This document shows, in pieces, positions 40,728 through 49,617 of a stretch of DNA of 64,000 nt (position 1 is the stretch's first letter; every line of letters begins with the position of its first letter). A program made the position numbers and the translations under genes. The stretch covers positions 124,001 through 188,000 of the forward strand of contig JADJOY010000004.1 in assembly GCA_016713535.1 (NCBI GenBank), given 5' to 3'. The notes under the pieces are model-generated. The model did not search any database. It saw only the letters and a list, made by a program, of their open reading frames with translations, and was not told where the DNA came from. Source of the stretch: Deltaproteobacteria bacterium. GTDB taxonomy: Bacteria > JADJOY01.

Positions 40728-41999
40728 ATGCGGAAGCTCGGTCTCATGCTCGTCCTCGGTTCGGTCCTGGCGTTCGGCGCCGCGTGCGGCTCGTCGGACT
40801 CGTCGTCCACGCCCCAGCCCGAGCCGCAGGCTCCGATCGCCGACGCGGGGCGCGATCAGTCGGTCGCGACTGGCGCGGTGGTGACCCTCGACGGCAGCGA
40901 GAGCACCGACCCCGAGGCCCAGCCGATCTCGTACGAGTGGAGGTTCGCCTCCAGGCCCGCGGGCAGCGCCGCCCAGCTCTCGAACGCGACGGCGCCGCGG
41001 CCGACCTTCACGGCGGACCTGGCCGGCACCTACGAGCTCGAGCTGGTGGTGAACGACGGTGAGCTCGACAGCGCGACGGATCGCGTCGTCGTCACCGCGA
41101 CCGAGTCGAACCGCGCTCCCACGGCGAACGCGGGCGCCGATCAGACCGTGGCGGTGGGCTCGGTGGTGAACCTCGACGCCAGCGCCAGCGGTGACGCCGA
41201 CGGCGACACGATCACCTACGTGTGGGAGATGACCTCGCGTCCGGCAGGCAGCGTCGCCGGCATTCAGGACCCGTACAGCCCCACGACGCTCTTCCTCGCC
41301 GACGTGGCCGGCACCTACACGATCACCCTCCTGGTCGGCGACGGCATCGACCTGAGCCCGCGGGACGAGATGACCGTGGCAGCGGTCGCCGGCAACGGCG
41401 TGCCGGTGGCCAACGCCGGACCCGACCAGTCGGTGCAGACCGGCGCCACCGTCACGCTGAACGGCGGCGCGAGCACCGATCCCGAGGGCGATCCGCTCAC
41501 GTTCCAATGGTCGCTGACCTCGAAGCCCGCCGGCAGCGCCGCGGCGCTCAGCGATCCAGCCGCCGTGACGCCGCAGCTCGTGGCGGACGTGGGCGGCGAT
41601 TATGTGGCGCAGCTCGTCGTCAGCGACGGCGTGACCACGAGCGTGGCCGACACCGTGGTGATCACGGCGAGCGCCACGCCGGTGCCGACCACGCCGAGCA
41701 TGACCGGCCGGTGGACGGGGAGCGCGACCATCGCCAAGTTCAGCGCGTCGGTGGTGCTCGACATCGACGAGGCCGAGAGCGGCAGCCTCTCCGGAGACGC
41801 GACCTTCGATCTCGGCCCGCTCGGCAAGCTGGGCGGCCCGGTGCGCGGTAGCCATGACCACCCCGACGTGAGCCTGAGCGCGCAAATCGACACGTACAAG
41901 GGCACCTACGACGGCACCTTCTCCGGCAACGACACCATCAACGGCACCGTGACCGTCGCCGGCCTCGCGTCGGCCCCGCTCACGCTGCGCCGCCAGTGA
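40728..41999 (+). CDS. PKD-repeat lipoprotein
   Basis: The ATG at 40728 has GGAGG six bases upstream. A lipoprotein signal precedes Cys20 (LAFGAAC), so the 423-residue protein is lipid-anchored. Three PKD-like domains of about 95 residues follow, each with an ANAG-x-DQSV opening, a GSxSTDPEG-type loop, YxWxxxSxPAGSxA and a G-x-Y-x-L-x-V-x-DG ending. From about residue 325 a different beta-rich domain begins (MTGRWTGSATIAKFSASVVLDI) and ends with LTLRRQ. PKD domains mediate surface protein or sugar interactions. The partner is unknown. Confidence 0.9.
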   Translation: MRKLGLMLVLGSVLAFGAACGSSDSSSTPQPEPQAPIADAGRDQSVATGAVVTLDGSESTDPEAQPISYEWRFASRPAGSAAQLSNATAPRPTFTADLAGTYELELVVNDGELDSATDRVVVTATESNRAPTANAGADQTVAVGSVVNLDASASGDADGDTITYVWEMTSRPAGSVAGIQDPYSPTTLFLADVAGTYTITLLVGDGIDLSPRDEMTVAAVAGNGVPVANAGPDQSVQTGATVTLNGGASTDPEGDPLTFQWSLTSKPAGSAAALSDPAAVTPQLVADVGGDYVAQLVVSDGVTTSVADTVVITASATPVPTTPSMTGRWTGSATIAKFSASVVLDIDEAESGSLSGDATFDLGPLGKLGGPVRGSHDHPDVSLSAQIDTYKGTYDGTFSGNDTINGTVTVAGLASAPLTLRRQ

Positions 42000-42026
42000 G
42001 CGGGCGACGGGCCGTGTGTGGCGCGG

Positions 42027-42440
42027 GTGTGGCGACGCGTTCCGCGACGCCTTCGCATTCTGCGACACGGGTCACACCGCGCGCCGCGGCCGCGGGCGCG
42101 TGGTGGAGCGCCCGCGCCCATCGGTTCGCGCGCGATTTCCGGGGTTTCGTGTGCGCCTGTGTGGAGCCGCGGGTGCGCGACGATTGGCACGGCGATCGCT
42201 ACGCCATCACGTCGCGTGCTCTCCAAGGCCCCGTCACTTTCCTGGGGAAAAATTCAACAAACAACTAACGGTTTCGCGAAGGGGGGCCTTGGGTTTGCGG
42301 TGGTGCCTTGGAGGGCCGCCCTTCTCTTCCTGACCGAGTGGCTGTACCGCGAAGGCGAGTGGCGAGAGCCGCTCGCCTTTCGTGTCTCCGGTGGAGCCCT
42401 CGGGCCTCGCCCCTGCTTCGTCGTCGGGACGCGCGATCCC
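42027..42440. repeat. Diverged tandem repeat array, copy A
   Basis: About 415 bases with the marker GACGCGTTCCGCGACGC near the left end and an A-rich stretch (GGGGAAAAATTCAACAAACA) near 42245. An inverted pair (CCAAGGCCCC at 42223-42232 with GGGGCCTTGG at 42283-42292) surrounds the A-rich loop. A second hairpin (AGGCGAGTGG at 42353-42362) has one G-T wobble in its right arm. Copy B repeats these in the same order with a period of about 433-438 bases. No frame is convincingly coding. Confidence 0.7.
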
Positions 42441-42462
42441 TCGGTGGATGGGTGTCGCAGCG

Positions 42463-42825
42463 GTGTCGCGACGCGTTCCGCGACGCTTTCGCATTCTGCG
42501 ACATGGATCACACGGGCCAGGCTCGGTGCGGCACGGGCGGCGGTGGCGCGGGCACGGTCGTTTCTCGCGCGATTTCGAGGATTTCGCGGAACTTCCGTGG
42601 CGAGGTCGCGAGCCCGCGCAGTTGGCACACCGATCGCTAAAGCAAGTGTTTGCGTGCTCCCCAAGGCCCCGTCGTTTTCCTGGGGAAAAATTCAACAAAC
42701 AAACGGTTTCGCGAAGGGGGCCTTGGGTTTGCGGCAGTGCCTTGGGGGCCGCCCTTCTCTCCTTGATCGGGTAGCGGTACCGCGAAGGCGAGTGGCGAGA
42801 GCCACTCGCCTTTCGTGTCTCCGAT
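42463..42825. repeat. Diverged tandem repeat array, copy B
   Basis: It repeats copy A with the same landmarks: GACGCGTTCCGCGACGC at 42470, an inverted pair CCCAAGGCCCC (42660-42670) with GGGGCCTTGGG (42717-42727) around a 46-base A-rich loop, and a perfect hairpin AGGCGAGTGG/CCACTCGCCT (42786-42811) followed by TTCGTGTCT. The stems are better conserved than the intervening sequence. Confidence 0.7.
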
Positions 42826-42912
42826 GCGGTGCCGCGTGCGCGTCGAGTGGGACGGATCACCGGCTCGCGCCAGCGGCGCGCGGCGCGTTGCCGCGCCGGA
42901 TTCGGGGTGAGG

Positions 42913-43075
42913 CCCCGTCCGGATTCACTCCGGACGGGGCGGGGGCTTGGAAAGCCCCCGCGACCACATCGCGGTACCGCGAAGGCGAGTGGCGAGAGCC
43001 ACTCGCCTTTCGTGTCTCCGGTGGAGCCCACGGGGCTTCGCCCCTGCTTCGTCTTCGGGAGCCGGGATCGCCCTG
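42913..43075. repeat. Diverged tandem repeat array, partial copy C with extra hairpins
   Basis: Only the right end of the unit is present: the AGGCGAGTGG/CCACTCGCCT hairpin at 42983-43008 and the GTGTCTCCGGTGGAGCCC flank shared with copy A. Before it lie two further perfect hairpins, 42913-42939 (11-bp arms CCCCGTCCGGA/TCCGGACGGGG) and 42940-42960 (9-bp arms). Together 42.0-43.1 kb is a gene-free array of at least seven stem-loops ahead of the aminotransferase gene. Confidence 0.65.
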
Positions 43076-43237
43076 CGCGCACGACCAAGCGCGCGCGTTC
43101 GCGCCCGAGGGTCCACACACCCGGTGCGGATGCGCTACGGTTGCCCGCTTTCGCGTCGAGCGGGCGCGGGAGCCCGGACGCCGGCGAAGCCGTCGCCGCG
43201 TCCCGGATCGAGTCCGTTCGCCGCCAGGAGCAAGGCC

Positions 43238-44587
43238 GTGCGTAACAACATCGTGCATCCCGGAGCTGGCGAGCTGACCTACGAGATCCGCGCGATCGTG
43301 GAGATCGCCGATCAGCTTCGCGCTCTGGGAGTCGCGACCCGGATGGAGAACATCGGCGACCCCGTGTCGAAGGGGGAGCGCCTGCCGGCGTGGCTCAAGC
43401 AGATCGTCTCGAGCCTCGCCCTCGAGGACTCGAGCTACGCCTATTGCCCGTCCAAGGGCGTCCTCGAGACCCGCGAGTTCCTGGCCGAGCGCGTGAACGC
43501 GCGCGGCGGGATCCGGATCGGCCCCGACGACATCCTCTTCTTCAACGGTCTCGGCGACGCGATCCAGAAGGTCTACGGCCTGCTGCGCCGCGAGTCCCGG
43601 GTGATCGGCCCGTCGCCCACCTACTCGACCCATTCCTCCGGCGAGGCCGCCCACGCCGGTCAGCACCCGGTCTGCTACCGCCTCGATCCCGAGCGCAACT
43701 GGTACCCGGACCTCGCGGACCTCCGGCTCTCGGTCAAGTACAACCCGGCGATCTCCGGCATCCTCATCATCAACCCCGACAACCCGACCGGCGCCGTGTA
43801 CCCGGAGCACGTGCTGCGCGAGATGGTCGACATCGCGCGCGAGTTCGACCTCTTCATCGTCGCCGACGAGATCTACGCGAACCTGGTGTTCGACGGGCAG
43901 CGCACCAAGCAGCTCTCGGACGTGATCGGCGACGTGCCGGCGCTCTCCATGAAGGGCATCTCGAAGGAGGTGCCGTGGCCCGGCTCGCGGTGCGGCTGGA
44001 TCGAGGTCTACAACGCCGACAAGGACGCGACCTTCGCGCGCTACGTGCGCAGCCTCGCCGATTCCAAGATGGTCGAGGTGTGCTCGACCACGCTGCCGCA
44101 GAAGGCGATCCCGCAGCTCCTCGAGCACCCCGAGTACCAGGGCTATCTCGACCAGCGGCGCCGCCGCTACGCGCGCCACGCCGACATCGCCTACCAGCTC
44201 CTCGGCGCGGTGCCGGGCCTGCGCGTGAACCGCACCAACGGTGCCTTCTACATGAGCGTCGTGTTCGAGGAGGGCGTGCTCGACGCGACCCAGAGCCTCC
44301 CGATCGCGAACGCCGAGGTCCGCGGATTGGTCGAGCGCATCACCTCCGCCGACGGCGTGGCGCTCGACAAGCGGTTCGTCTATTACCTGCTCGCCTCGAC
44401 CGGGATCTGTGTGGTGCCGCTCTCGTCGTTCTGGACGCCGCTCATGGGCTTCCGGCTCACCCTGCTCGAGCAGGACGAGGCGGTCTTCACCGAGACCATC
44501 CGCACCATCGGCGCGAGCGTCACGGCCTACCTGCGCTCGAGCGCCTCGCCCGCACGCCGCGCGCCGACGACGCGCCCGGCCGCCTGA
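43238..44587 (+). CDS. PLP-dependent class I/II aminotransferase
   Basis: The GTG at 43238 follows AGGAG at seven bases. The 449-residue protein has fold-type I aminotransferase motifs: SYAYCPSKGVLETREF near the N-terminus, NPDNPTGAVYP (Asn that contacts the cofactor), VADEIYANLVFDG (Asp and Tyr of the PLP site), and MKGISKEVPWPGSRCGW with the Schiff-base lysine and cofactor Arg. A C-terminal arginine segment (MGFRLTLLEQDE) would bind the substrate carboxylate. It transfers an amino group between an amino acid and a 2-oxoacid; the closest recognisable type is the alanine/aspartate-like branch, with substrate unassigned. It follows the hairpin array by about 160 bases. Confidence 0.9.
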   Translation: MRNNIVHPGAGELTYEIRAIVEIADQLRALGVATRMENIGDPVSKGERLPAWLKQIVSSLALEDSSYAYCPSKGVLETREFLAERVNARGGIRIGPDDILFFNGLGDAIQKVYGLLRRESRVIGPSPTYSTHSSGEAAHAGQHPVCYRLDPERNWYPDLADLRLSVKYNPAISGILIINPDNPTGAVYPEHVLREMVDIAREFDLFIVADEIYANLVFDGQRTKQLSDVIGDVPALSMKGISKEVPWPGSRCGWIEVYNADKDATFARYVRSLADSKMVEVCSTTLPQKAIPQLLEHPEYQGYLDQRRRRYARHADIAYQLLGAVPGLRVNRTNGAFYMSVVFEEGVLDATQSLPIANAEVRGLVERITSADGVALDKRFVYYLLASTGICVVPLSSFWTPLMGFRLTLLEQDEAVFTETIRTIGASVTAYLRSSASPARRAPTTRPAA

Positions 44588-44910
44588 GCAAGGCACCCGA
44601 GCCACGCGCTCCCGGGCGGCGTCGCAGCGCCGGGTGCGCGTGCGTCAGCGCGCCGAGCCTCCCGAGGAGGCCGCGCACGCGGTCGAGATCAGGTACGGTC
44701 CCGACCTGGAACCCCGGGTGGGGTCGATCGTCCCTCTCGCGTGCGTCGCCCTGGACGGGGTTCGCTTGCCCGAGCCGACGGAAGGTCGGTACCAGCGTCT
44801 CGACCCGTGGAGCCCTCGTGCGAAATCTCGGCGTCCCCGGTCGGCGTGGTGACGTGTGGCGGCGGTCTCACGCCGACCCCTCCCCGGCGCGCGCTCCCGA
44901 TTCGCTGCCC
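44588..44910. other. 323-base intergenic region, no gene seen
   Basis: It lies between the aminotransferase and the first exported protein of the next run. No hairpin, repeat or short gene is convincing. It should contain the promoter of the exported-protein cluster. Confidence 0.5.
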
Positions 44911-46743
44911 ATGGAAAGGAAGGCGCCCTTGGCTCGGTTCGGACGCGGCGTTTGCTTGGTCGTCGCGATGGCGCTGATGGCGGAGCCCTTCGCCGCCTCA
45001 CCCGCATGGGCGCAGACCGACGAGCCGAGTGGCGACAAGCCGCGCATCTCGGTGCGAGTGATCCCGGCGCGAGCGACTCCGGGTGACGCGGTGACCATCG
45101 ACGGGATCGTCCCTCTCGACGCTCGCCCCGACGGCAAGCAGGCGCTGGACCTCATCGTGACCAAGCCGGACGGCCGTGCGGTCGCGCTCGCCATCGTGCC
45201 GGCACCCAACGGCGACTACGCCGCGTCCTTCGCCGACACCGCGCTGGCCGGCGACTACACCGTCGGCGCCAGGTCGCCGGGCGGCTCGGTGACCGGCAGC
45301 GGCCGCTTCGAGATCGCGGTGATGGAGCCTCTCGACGAGATCGAGGAGGCCGAGAAGGAGCTCGGCGAGATCGCCGCGGTCATCGAGAAGATCTCCGCCG
45401 ACGTGACCACCGAGATCGAGCAGCTCCCCGACACCACAGCGCGCGACGCGGTGAAGGCGAAGTGGGCCGAGACGCGGCCCAGGCTCGAGCGCGCGGTGCG
45501 TGACCTGGGTGACCTGGACGATGTCATGACCCCGCTCGAAGACGCGGCGGCGAGCGCGCGGACCGCACCCGCCCTCAAGCCCTTCGCGGTGGTCCTCCGC
45601 GACTGGGTGCCGAGCGCGCGCGCCGAGCGGATACGGATCTTCCAGCAGCTCGAGGCGAGCAAGAAGGCCAACGTCCGGTGCGAAGCCGCCGAGCACATCA
45701 TCGAAGGCCTCAACTTCGCGGCGGCGCTCGCCAACCTCATGGGCGGGCCGCTCAACGCGATCAAGTCGGTGGTGGTGGACTTCGTCGCCAGCCAGGGTGG
45801 TGCGCTGGCCGCCAAGCTCTCCGAGAGGTTCAAGTTCCCGGCGACGGAAGCGACCAAGATCGCCAGCGCCACGGCCGAAGCCCAGGCCAAGGGGCTCTTC
45901 CAGGGCGACCGGATGGCGGTCGCGCTGACCGCCAAGAAGGCGCTCGCCGACGGCGCCTTCAGCATGGCGTTCGACTTCGCGAGCTTCGTCGCCCAGCAGT
46001 GGTTCGATCAGTACTGCGAGCGCCTGGCCGGGAAGTTCACCGGCGCGATGCACGCCGAGTTCTTCACCACCGAGCACGACCTGTGGTGGAAGTACGACAT
46101 CGAGTTCGATGGGCGTCTCGAGCTGCGCTACGCCAAATCCGATGGCGACGCCGGACCCACGACCAAGGTGAACGGCGAGTTCATCGGCCAGGCGATCCAC
46201 TTCCGCATGGAAGAGGATGCCGCGCGCTTGGCGGCCGCCGGCCTCACCGCGGGGTCGGTGTTGTTCAAGCGCAGCGTGCTGCCGCAGCCGGAGATCCTCA
46301 ACCTGCTGACGCTCACCCCCACGATGCCGAACGGGAGGCCGGTCGAGCCCAAGCCCATCGAGGTCGAGGGCAAGGTGGCCGCGACGCTGGTCAAGCCCTA
46401 CACGTTCTACGTGCCGGTCGAGGGGGAGATCGTGAACGGTTCGCTCACCCTCCGCCGCAAGCCCGCCACCATCGACTACGAGGCGGCCTCGCGGACCGTG
46501 TACGTGGTGTTCTCGCCCCTGACCCCCATCGTCCCGCTCCCGACCGCCTTCGAGCTGCCGTTCAAGAACGGCGAGTTCTTCCTGACCCGCGCGATGGGCG
46601 ACGGCGCGCTCGAGCTGGAGGTGAAGAAGACCCCGAAGGCGCTGGTGGTGGACAAGGCGATCAAGCGCGAGAAGGGCAACGGTCGCGCCAACGGCACCTA
46701 CAAGCTCAACCTCAAGCTCTGCAACCCGGAGGGCAAGTGCTGA
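44911..46743 (+). CDS. Large exported protein of unknown function
   Basis: The ATG at 44911 gives 610 residues; a TTG at 44929 with AAGGAAGG before it may be the real start. A signal peptide (CLVVAMALMAEPFAASPAWA) is followed by a beta-sandwich-like domain (about 40-140: ISVRVIPARATPGDAVTIDG, GDYTVGARSPGGSVTGSG), resembling bacterial Ig-like folds. Then comes a long helical segment (about 145-400) with coiled-coil character, and a C-terminal beta-rich region (about 400-610) ending in a Lys-rich stretch and CNPEGKC. No family is recognised. The next gene starts inside its last codons, so the two are coupled, and two more exported proteins follow. It probably acts in the periplasm. Confidence 0.8.
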   Translation: MERKAPLARFGRGVCLVVAMALMAEPFAASPAWAQTDEPSGDKPRISVRVIPARATPGDAVTIDGIVPLDARPDGKQALDLIVTKPDGRAVALAIVPAPNGDYAASFADTALAGDYTVGARSPGGSVTGSGRFEIAVMEPLDEIEEAEKELGEIAAVIEKISADVTTEIEQLPDTTARDAVKAKWAETRPRLERAVRDLGDLDDVMTPLEDAAASARTAPALKPFAVVLRDWVPSARAERIRIFQQLEASKKANVRCEAAEHIIEGLNFAAALANLMGGPLNAIKSVVVDFVASQGGALAAKLSERFKFPATEATKIASATAEAQAKGLFQGDRMAVALTAKKALADGAFSMAFDFASFVAQQWFDQYCERLAGKFTGAMHAEFFTTEHDLWWKYDIEFDGRLELRYAKSDGDAGPTTKVNGEFIGQAIHFRMEEDAARLAAAGLTAGSVLFKRSVLPQPEILNLLTLTPTMPNGRPVEPKPIEVEGKVAATLVKPYTFYVPVEGEIVNGSLTLRRKPATIDYEAASRTVYVVFSPLTPIVPLPTAFELPFKNGEFFLTRAMGDGALELEVKKTPKALVVDKAIKREKGNGRANGTYKLNLKLCNPEGKC

Positions 46744-47474
46744 AGACGTTCATGCGAGCCGTCGCGCTGGTCTCGTCGATCCTGGGTGGTGGCGCCGCCC
46801 ACGCGCAGGCTCGGTCCGCCGCCGCGATCCTCGAGGAGAGCCGCGCGGCCTACGCGGCCCTGGCCTCGTACGCCGATCGCGGCGAGGTGCGGATCGAGAC
46901 CGGTTCGGCCGGCGTACCGGTCTGGGAGGAGAAGCACCGCTTCACGACCGCGTTCCGCACCCCGCGCAACTTCCAGTTCGACTTCCACAAGGCGAACGGC
47001 GAGCGGCTGGTGGTGTGGTGTGACGGTGGCGACTTCCAGAGCTGGTGGTCGGCGACTCACGTCCACGAGACCTATCCGAAGGGGAAGGGCCATCAGGCGT
47101 TCGCGATGTCGAGCTACCCCACCCGGGGAGCCTCGCTGCAGCTCTCGCCGCTGCTCTTCTCGCAGGCGGGGCTCCAGGGACCGCTCACGGCGCTGGCGGA
47201 GCCGCGTCTCGAGGGGACCGAGACGCTCGGCGGGCGACGGGTCCTCAAGCTCGTCGGCGACGTCGGCCTCGGCTACGCGAAGACCGGCGCGGTGACCAGC
47301 GTTCGCAAGACCACGGTGTGGATCGATGCCGAGACCCATCTGGTCCGCCAGGTGCTCGAGGACACTCCCACCAACGCGGCCGCGGGCACCGTCGATCGCA
47401 TCACCACGAGCTTCGAGCCGAAGGCCAACCCGCCGCTCGACGACGGCGCCTTTCGGTTCGACGTTCCGCGCTGA
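46737..47474 (+). CDS. Exported LolA/DUF2092-like protein
   Basis: The GTG at 46737 has GGAGG upstream and overlaps the previous stop by seven bases; ATG 46752 lacks a ribosome site. A signal peptide (AVALVSSILGGGAAHAQA) precedes a domain starting ILEESRAAYAALASYADRGEV. It continues through HRFTTAFRTPRNFQFDFHK and TVWIDAETHLVRQVLED to FDVPR. This layout, a half-barrel of antiparallel strands with an outer-membrane-lipoprotein-carrier look, matches LolA-like and DUF2092-type proteins. A role in binding a hydrophobic molecule in the periplasm is possible but unproven. 245 residues. Confidence 0.75.
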   Translation: MLKTFMRAVALVSSILGGGAAHAQARSAAAILEESRAAYAALASYADRGEVRIETGSAGVPVWEEKHRFTTAFRTPRNFQFDFHKANGERLVVWCDGGDFQSWWSATHVHETYPKGKGHQAFAMSSYPTRGASLQLSPLLFSQAGLQGPLTALAEPRLEGTETLGGRRVLKLVGDVGLGYAKTGAVTSVRKTTVWIDAETHLVRQVLEDTPTNAAAGTVDRITTSFEPKANPPLDDGAFRFDVPR

Positions 47475-47564
47475 CGGGTGCGCCGCGATCTCGATCACCT
47501 CCGGCGCGCGGATTCGCGCGCGGCCAAGTCGTTTCGGCCTCTCCACCAGCAAAGGGATTCCCGA

Positions 47565-48008
47565 ATGTCGAGCCAGGTCGTCCGATCCATCGCAGTCCTC
47601 GGTATCTTCGCGCTCCTCGATGTCTCCCGCGTCGCCCACGCCGCCGAGGTACCGAGCCACAAGGCGGGCCTCTGGGAGACCACCATGACCCTGAACGGCG
47701 GTGCGCCCACCGTGAAGAAGCTGTGCTTCGCGCCGGAATGGGAGAAGAAGATGCTGGAGCTCACGGTGAAGAGCTGTGCGAAGTACGAGGTCAAGAAGGA
47801 GGGCTCGAGCTGGGTCGTCGAGTCCGAGTGCGACCTCGGCGGTCAGCGCTACACCGGCAAGACGGTCTCGTCGGGCGACTTCACCTCGACCGTGCAGTCC
47901 GAGAGCACCTCGACGTCCAAGGACGGCGCCAAGACCACCATGAAGACGGACGCCAAGTGGGTCGGCGTGTGTGGGCCGAACGACAAGCCCGGATCGATCG
48001 TCCGGTGA
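47565..48008 (+). CDS. Exported DUF3617-like protein
   Basis: The ATG at 47565 begins 147 residues with a signal peptide (IAVLGIFALLDVSRVAHA). The mature part starts with HKAGLWETTMTLNGG and has conserved cysteines in KKLCFAPEWE, KSCAKYEV, SECDLGG and VGVCGPND, typical of DUF3617 (PF12276), a small periplasmic domain of unknown function. Its stop codon overlaps the GTG start of the next gene as GTGA. Confidence 0.8.
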   Translation: MSSQVVRSIAVLGIFALLDVSRVAHAAEVPSHKAGLWETTMTLNGGAPTVKKLCFAPEWEKKMLELTVKSCAKYEVKKEGSSWVVESECDLGGQRYTGKTVSSGDFTSTVQSESTSTSKDGAKTTMKTDAKWVGVCGPNDKPGSIVR

Positions 48009-49315
48009 GGATCTCGCCGGCGATCGGAGTCACGCTGCTCGTCGCACTACCGCTCGGTGCCGGCGCGGCGGCCGGGGTCGCGCCCTCGTCGAGCGGCATC
48101 CCCTACTGCCCGAGCCTCACCATCGTCACCGCGGTGAACCAGCAGCAGGGCGACTACGAGTCGATCAAGCGCCTCGTGAAGGTGGACGAGCTCGGCACGG
48201 TCGTTCACTACTCGGCCGAGCAGTGGATCCCGAAGGGGCCTGACGGGCGTCAGCTCAAGACCACGCAGGTGCTCCATCGGGTGCGCAAGGCCGACGAGCA
48301 AGCCGCCACCAACTACCTGGTCGAGTGGGTCCAGAAGCTCCCCTACGAGGTGCCGAGCACGACCTCGCTCGGCACCTCGCGCGCGGTGCTGCAGAAGCTC
48401 AAGGCCGGCGCGGAGGTGGAGCTCTCGATCATCCAGGATCTCCTGCCGGAGCCGTCTCTCGACTCGTCGTCGCTGGACTACGTCCTGAACGGCCGCTGGC
48501 CGTACAAGATCAAACGCGACCCCGAGCCCGCGTTCGTCGAGGTGCTGGTGAACGGCACGCCCACCAAGCTGCCGGCGATCCGCGCCACCGGGAACCTGTG
48601 GGACGACAAGGTCGAGTTCTACTTCCTCGACGACCTCGACAACCCGATGGCCCTCCACTTCCGGCTCGGGGTCGACAAGTACAAGGAGATCAATCGGCTC
48701 GCGAGGGAGGATCACGGCGAGAACGCCTACCCGAGTGACGACGGGTCGCGGCTGCGCGTGGTCCGGATCTCCCACGACTGCCGGGTCGGGACGGACGGCG
48801 AGCCGAAGGTCGCGAGCGCACCGCTGCCGACCGAAGGGCTCCCCATGCCGACCAAGGCGCTCCCCATGCCGACCGAAGCGCTCCCCATGCCCACGGGCGG
48901 CCTCGACGGCGAGAGCGGCAACGGCGCCCCGTCCGAGGCGCTTGTCCAGATGCTCGAGCGCGGACTCGACCAGCAGGGCGAGTCGATCGACGTCTACGAC
49001 ATCTTCTTCACCTTCGACAGCGCCACGATCCGCGTCGACTCCGAGCCCACGCTTGCGGCGATCACCGCGCTCTTGCAGCGCCACCCCGACTGGAAGCTCG
49101 CGCTCGGCGGCCACACCGACTCGATCGCCGACGACGCCTACAACCTCACGCTCTCGAAGCGGCGCGCGGAGGCCGTCCAGGCGGCGCTCGCCACGCGAGG
49201 GATCGCCGCCGCACGCCTGCTACCGCAGGGCTTCGGCGAGTCGCGCCCGAGGGGACCGAACGACACCCTCGAGGGCCGCGCACGAAACCGCCGCGTCGAG
49301 CTGGTACGGCAGTGA
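48005..49315 (+). CDS. OmpA-family C-terminal domain protein
   Basis: The GTG at 48005 overlaps the previous stop. A signal peptide (IGVTLLVALPLGAGAAAG) leads 436 residues. The middle (about 30-270) is an unrecognised mixed domain. A linker carries a threefold PMPTxAL-type repeat (about residues 280-300). The C-terminal 120 residues are an OmpA/MotB peptidoglycan-binding domain: FFTFDSATIRVDSEPTLAAI, LALGGHTDS, LSKRRAEAVQAALATRGI, GFGESRP, and GRARNRRVEL with the Asp/Arg pair that grips diaminopimelate. It therefore anchors to the cell wall and may tether the preceding exported proteins. A plus-strand terminator is not obvious before the tRNA. Confidence 0.88.
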   Translation: MRISPAIGVTLLVALPLGAGAAAGVAPSSSGIPYCPSLTIVTAVNQQQGDYESIKRLVKVDELGTVVHYSAEQWIPKGPDGRQLKTTQVLHRVRKADEQAATNYLVEWVQKLPYEVPSTTSLGTSRAVLQKLKAGAEVELSIIQDLLPEPSLDSSSLDYVLNGRWPYKIKRDPEPAFVEVLVNGTPTKLPAIRATGNLWDDKVEFYFLDDLDNPMALHFRLGVDKYKEINRLAREDHGENAYPSDDGSRLRVVRISHDCRVGTDGEPKVASAPLPTEGLPMPTKALPMPTEALPMPTGGLDGESGNGAPSEALVQMLERGLDQQGESIDVYDIFFTFDSATIRVDSEPTLAAITALLQRHPDWKLALGGHTDSIADDAYNLTLSKRRAEAVQAALATRGIAAARLLPQGFGESRPRGPNDTLEGRARNRRVELVRQ

Positions 49316-49368
49316 CGGCTGCGTTTGCGGCGCGAACCCGCTGCAACCGCTCACCGAGCACTCGAACC

Positions 49369-49443
49369 TGGTGACCCCGCCGGGAGTTGAACCCGGGCTT
49401 CCGGCTTGAAAGGCCAGCGTCCTAACCGTTGGACTACGGGGCC
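49369..49443 (-). tRNA. tRNA-Glu (anticodon TTC)
   Basis: The minus strand folds into a complete cloverleaf: acceptor GGCCCCG with CGGGGTC (one G-T), a 4-bp D stem with AACGGTTA loop, an anticodon stem CTGGC/GCCGG with loop CTTTCAA (anticodon TTC), a four-base variable loop, and T stem CCGGG/CCCGG with loop TTCAACT. The discriminator A is followed by an encoded CCA. Length is 75 bases. Confidence 0.95.
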
Positions 49444-49617
49444 GAGCGGGCGACACCGCCAGGCACAGGCGGTGACGTCGAGCGCGAGAGACTAGCCCGT
49501 TCGGCTGGCGCGTGGCGAGGGATCGCGCGCGCCCGACGGAAGTAGAGCGCCGCCCGTGAGCAACGCCCCCGACACCCTCGCAGCCGAGCGCGCCGCGGGC
49601 CGCGTGCCGGTTCTCCC

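Noticed and set aside
42027-43075. CRISPR array or phage-type attachment sites in the repeat region
   Set aside because: Units are over 400 bases, diverged and without regular spacers; no cas or integrase gene is in the window.
42234-43118. 294-codon minus-strand frame through the repeat array
   Set aside because: Its translation repeats the same Arg/Pro/Ser-rich strings as the DNA repeats and has no ribosome site.
49369-49443. Integration at the tRNA-Glu 3' end
   Set aside because: No integrase, direct repeat of the tRNA 3' end or composition change was seen on either side.
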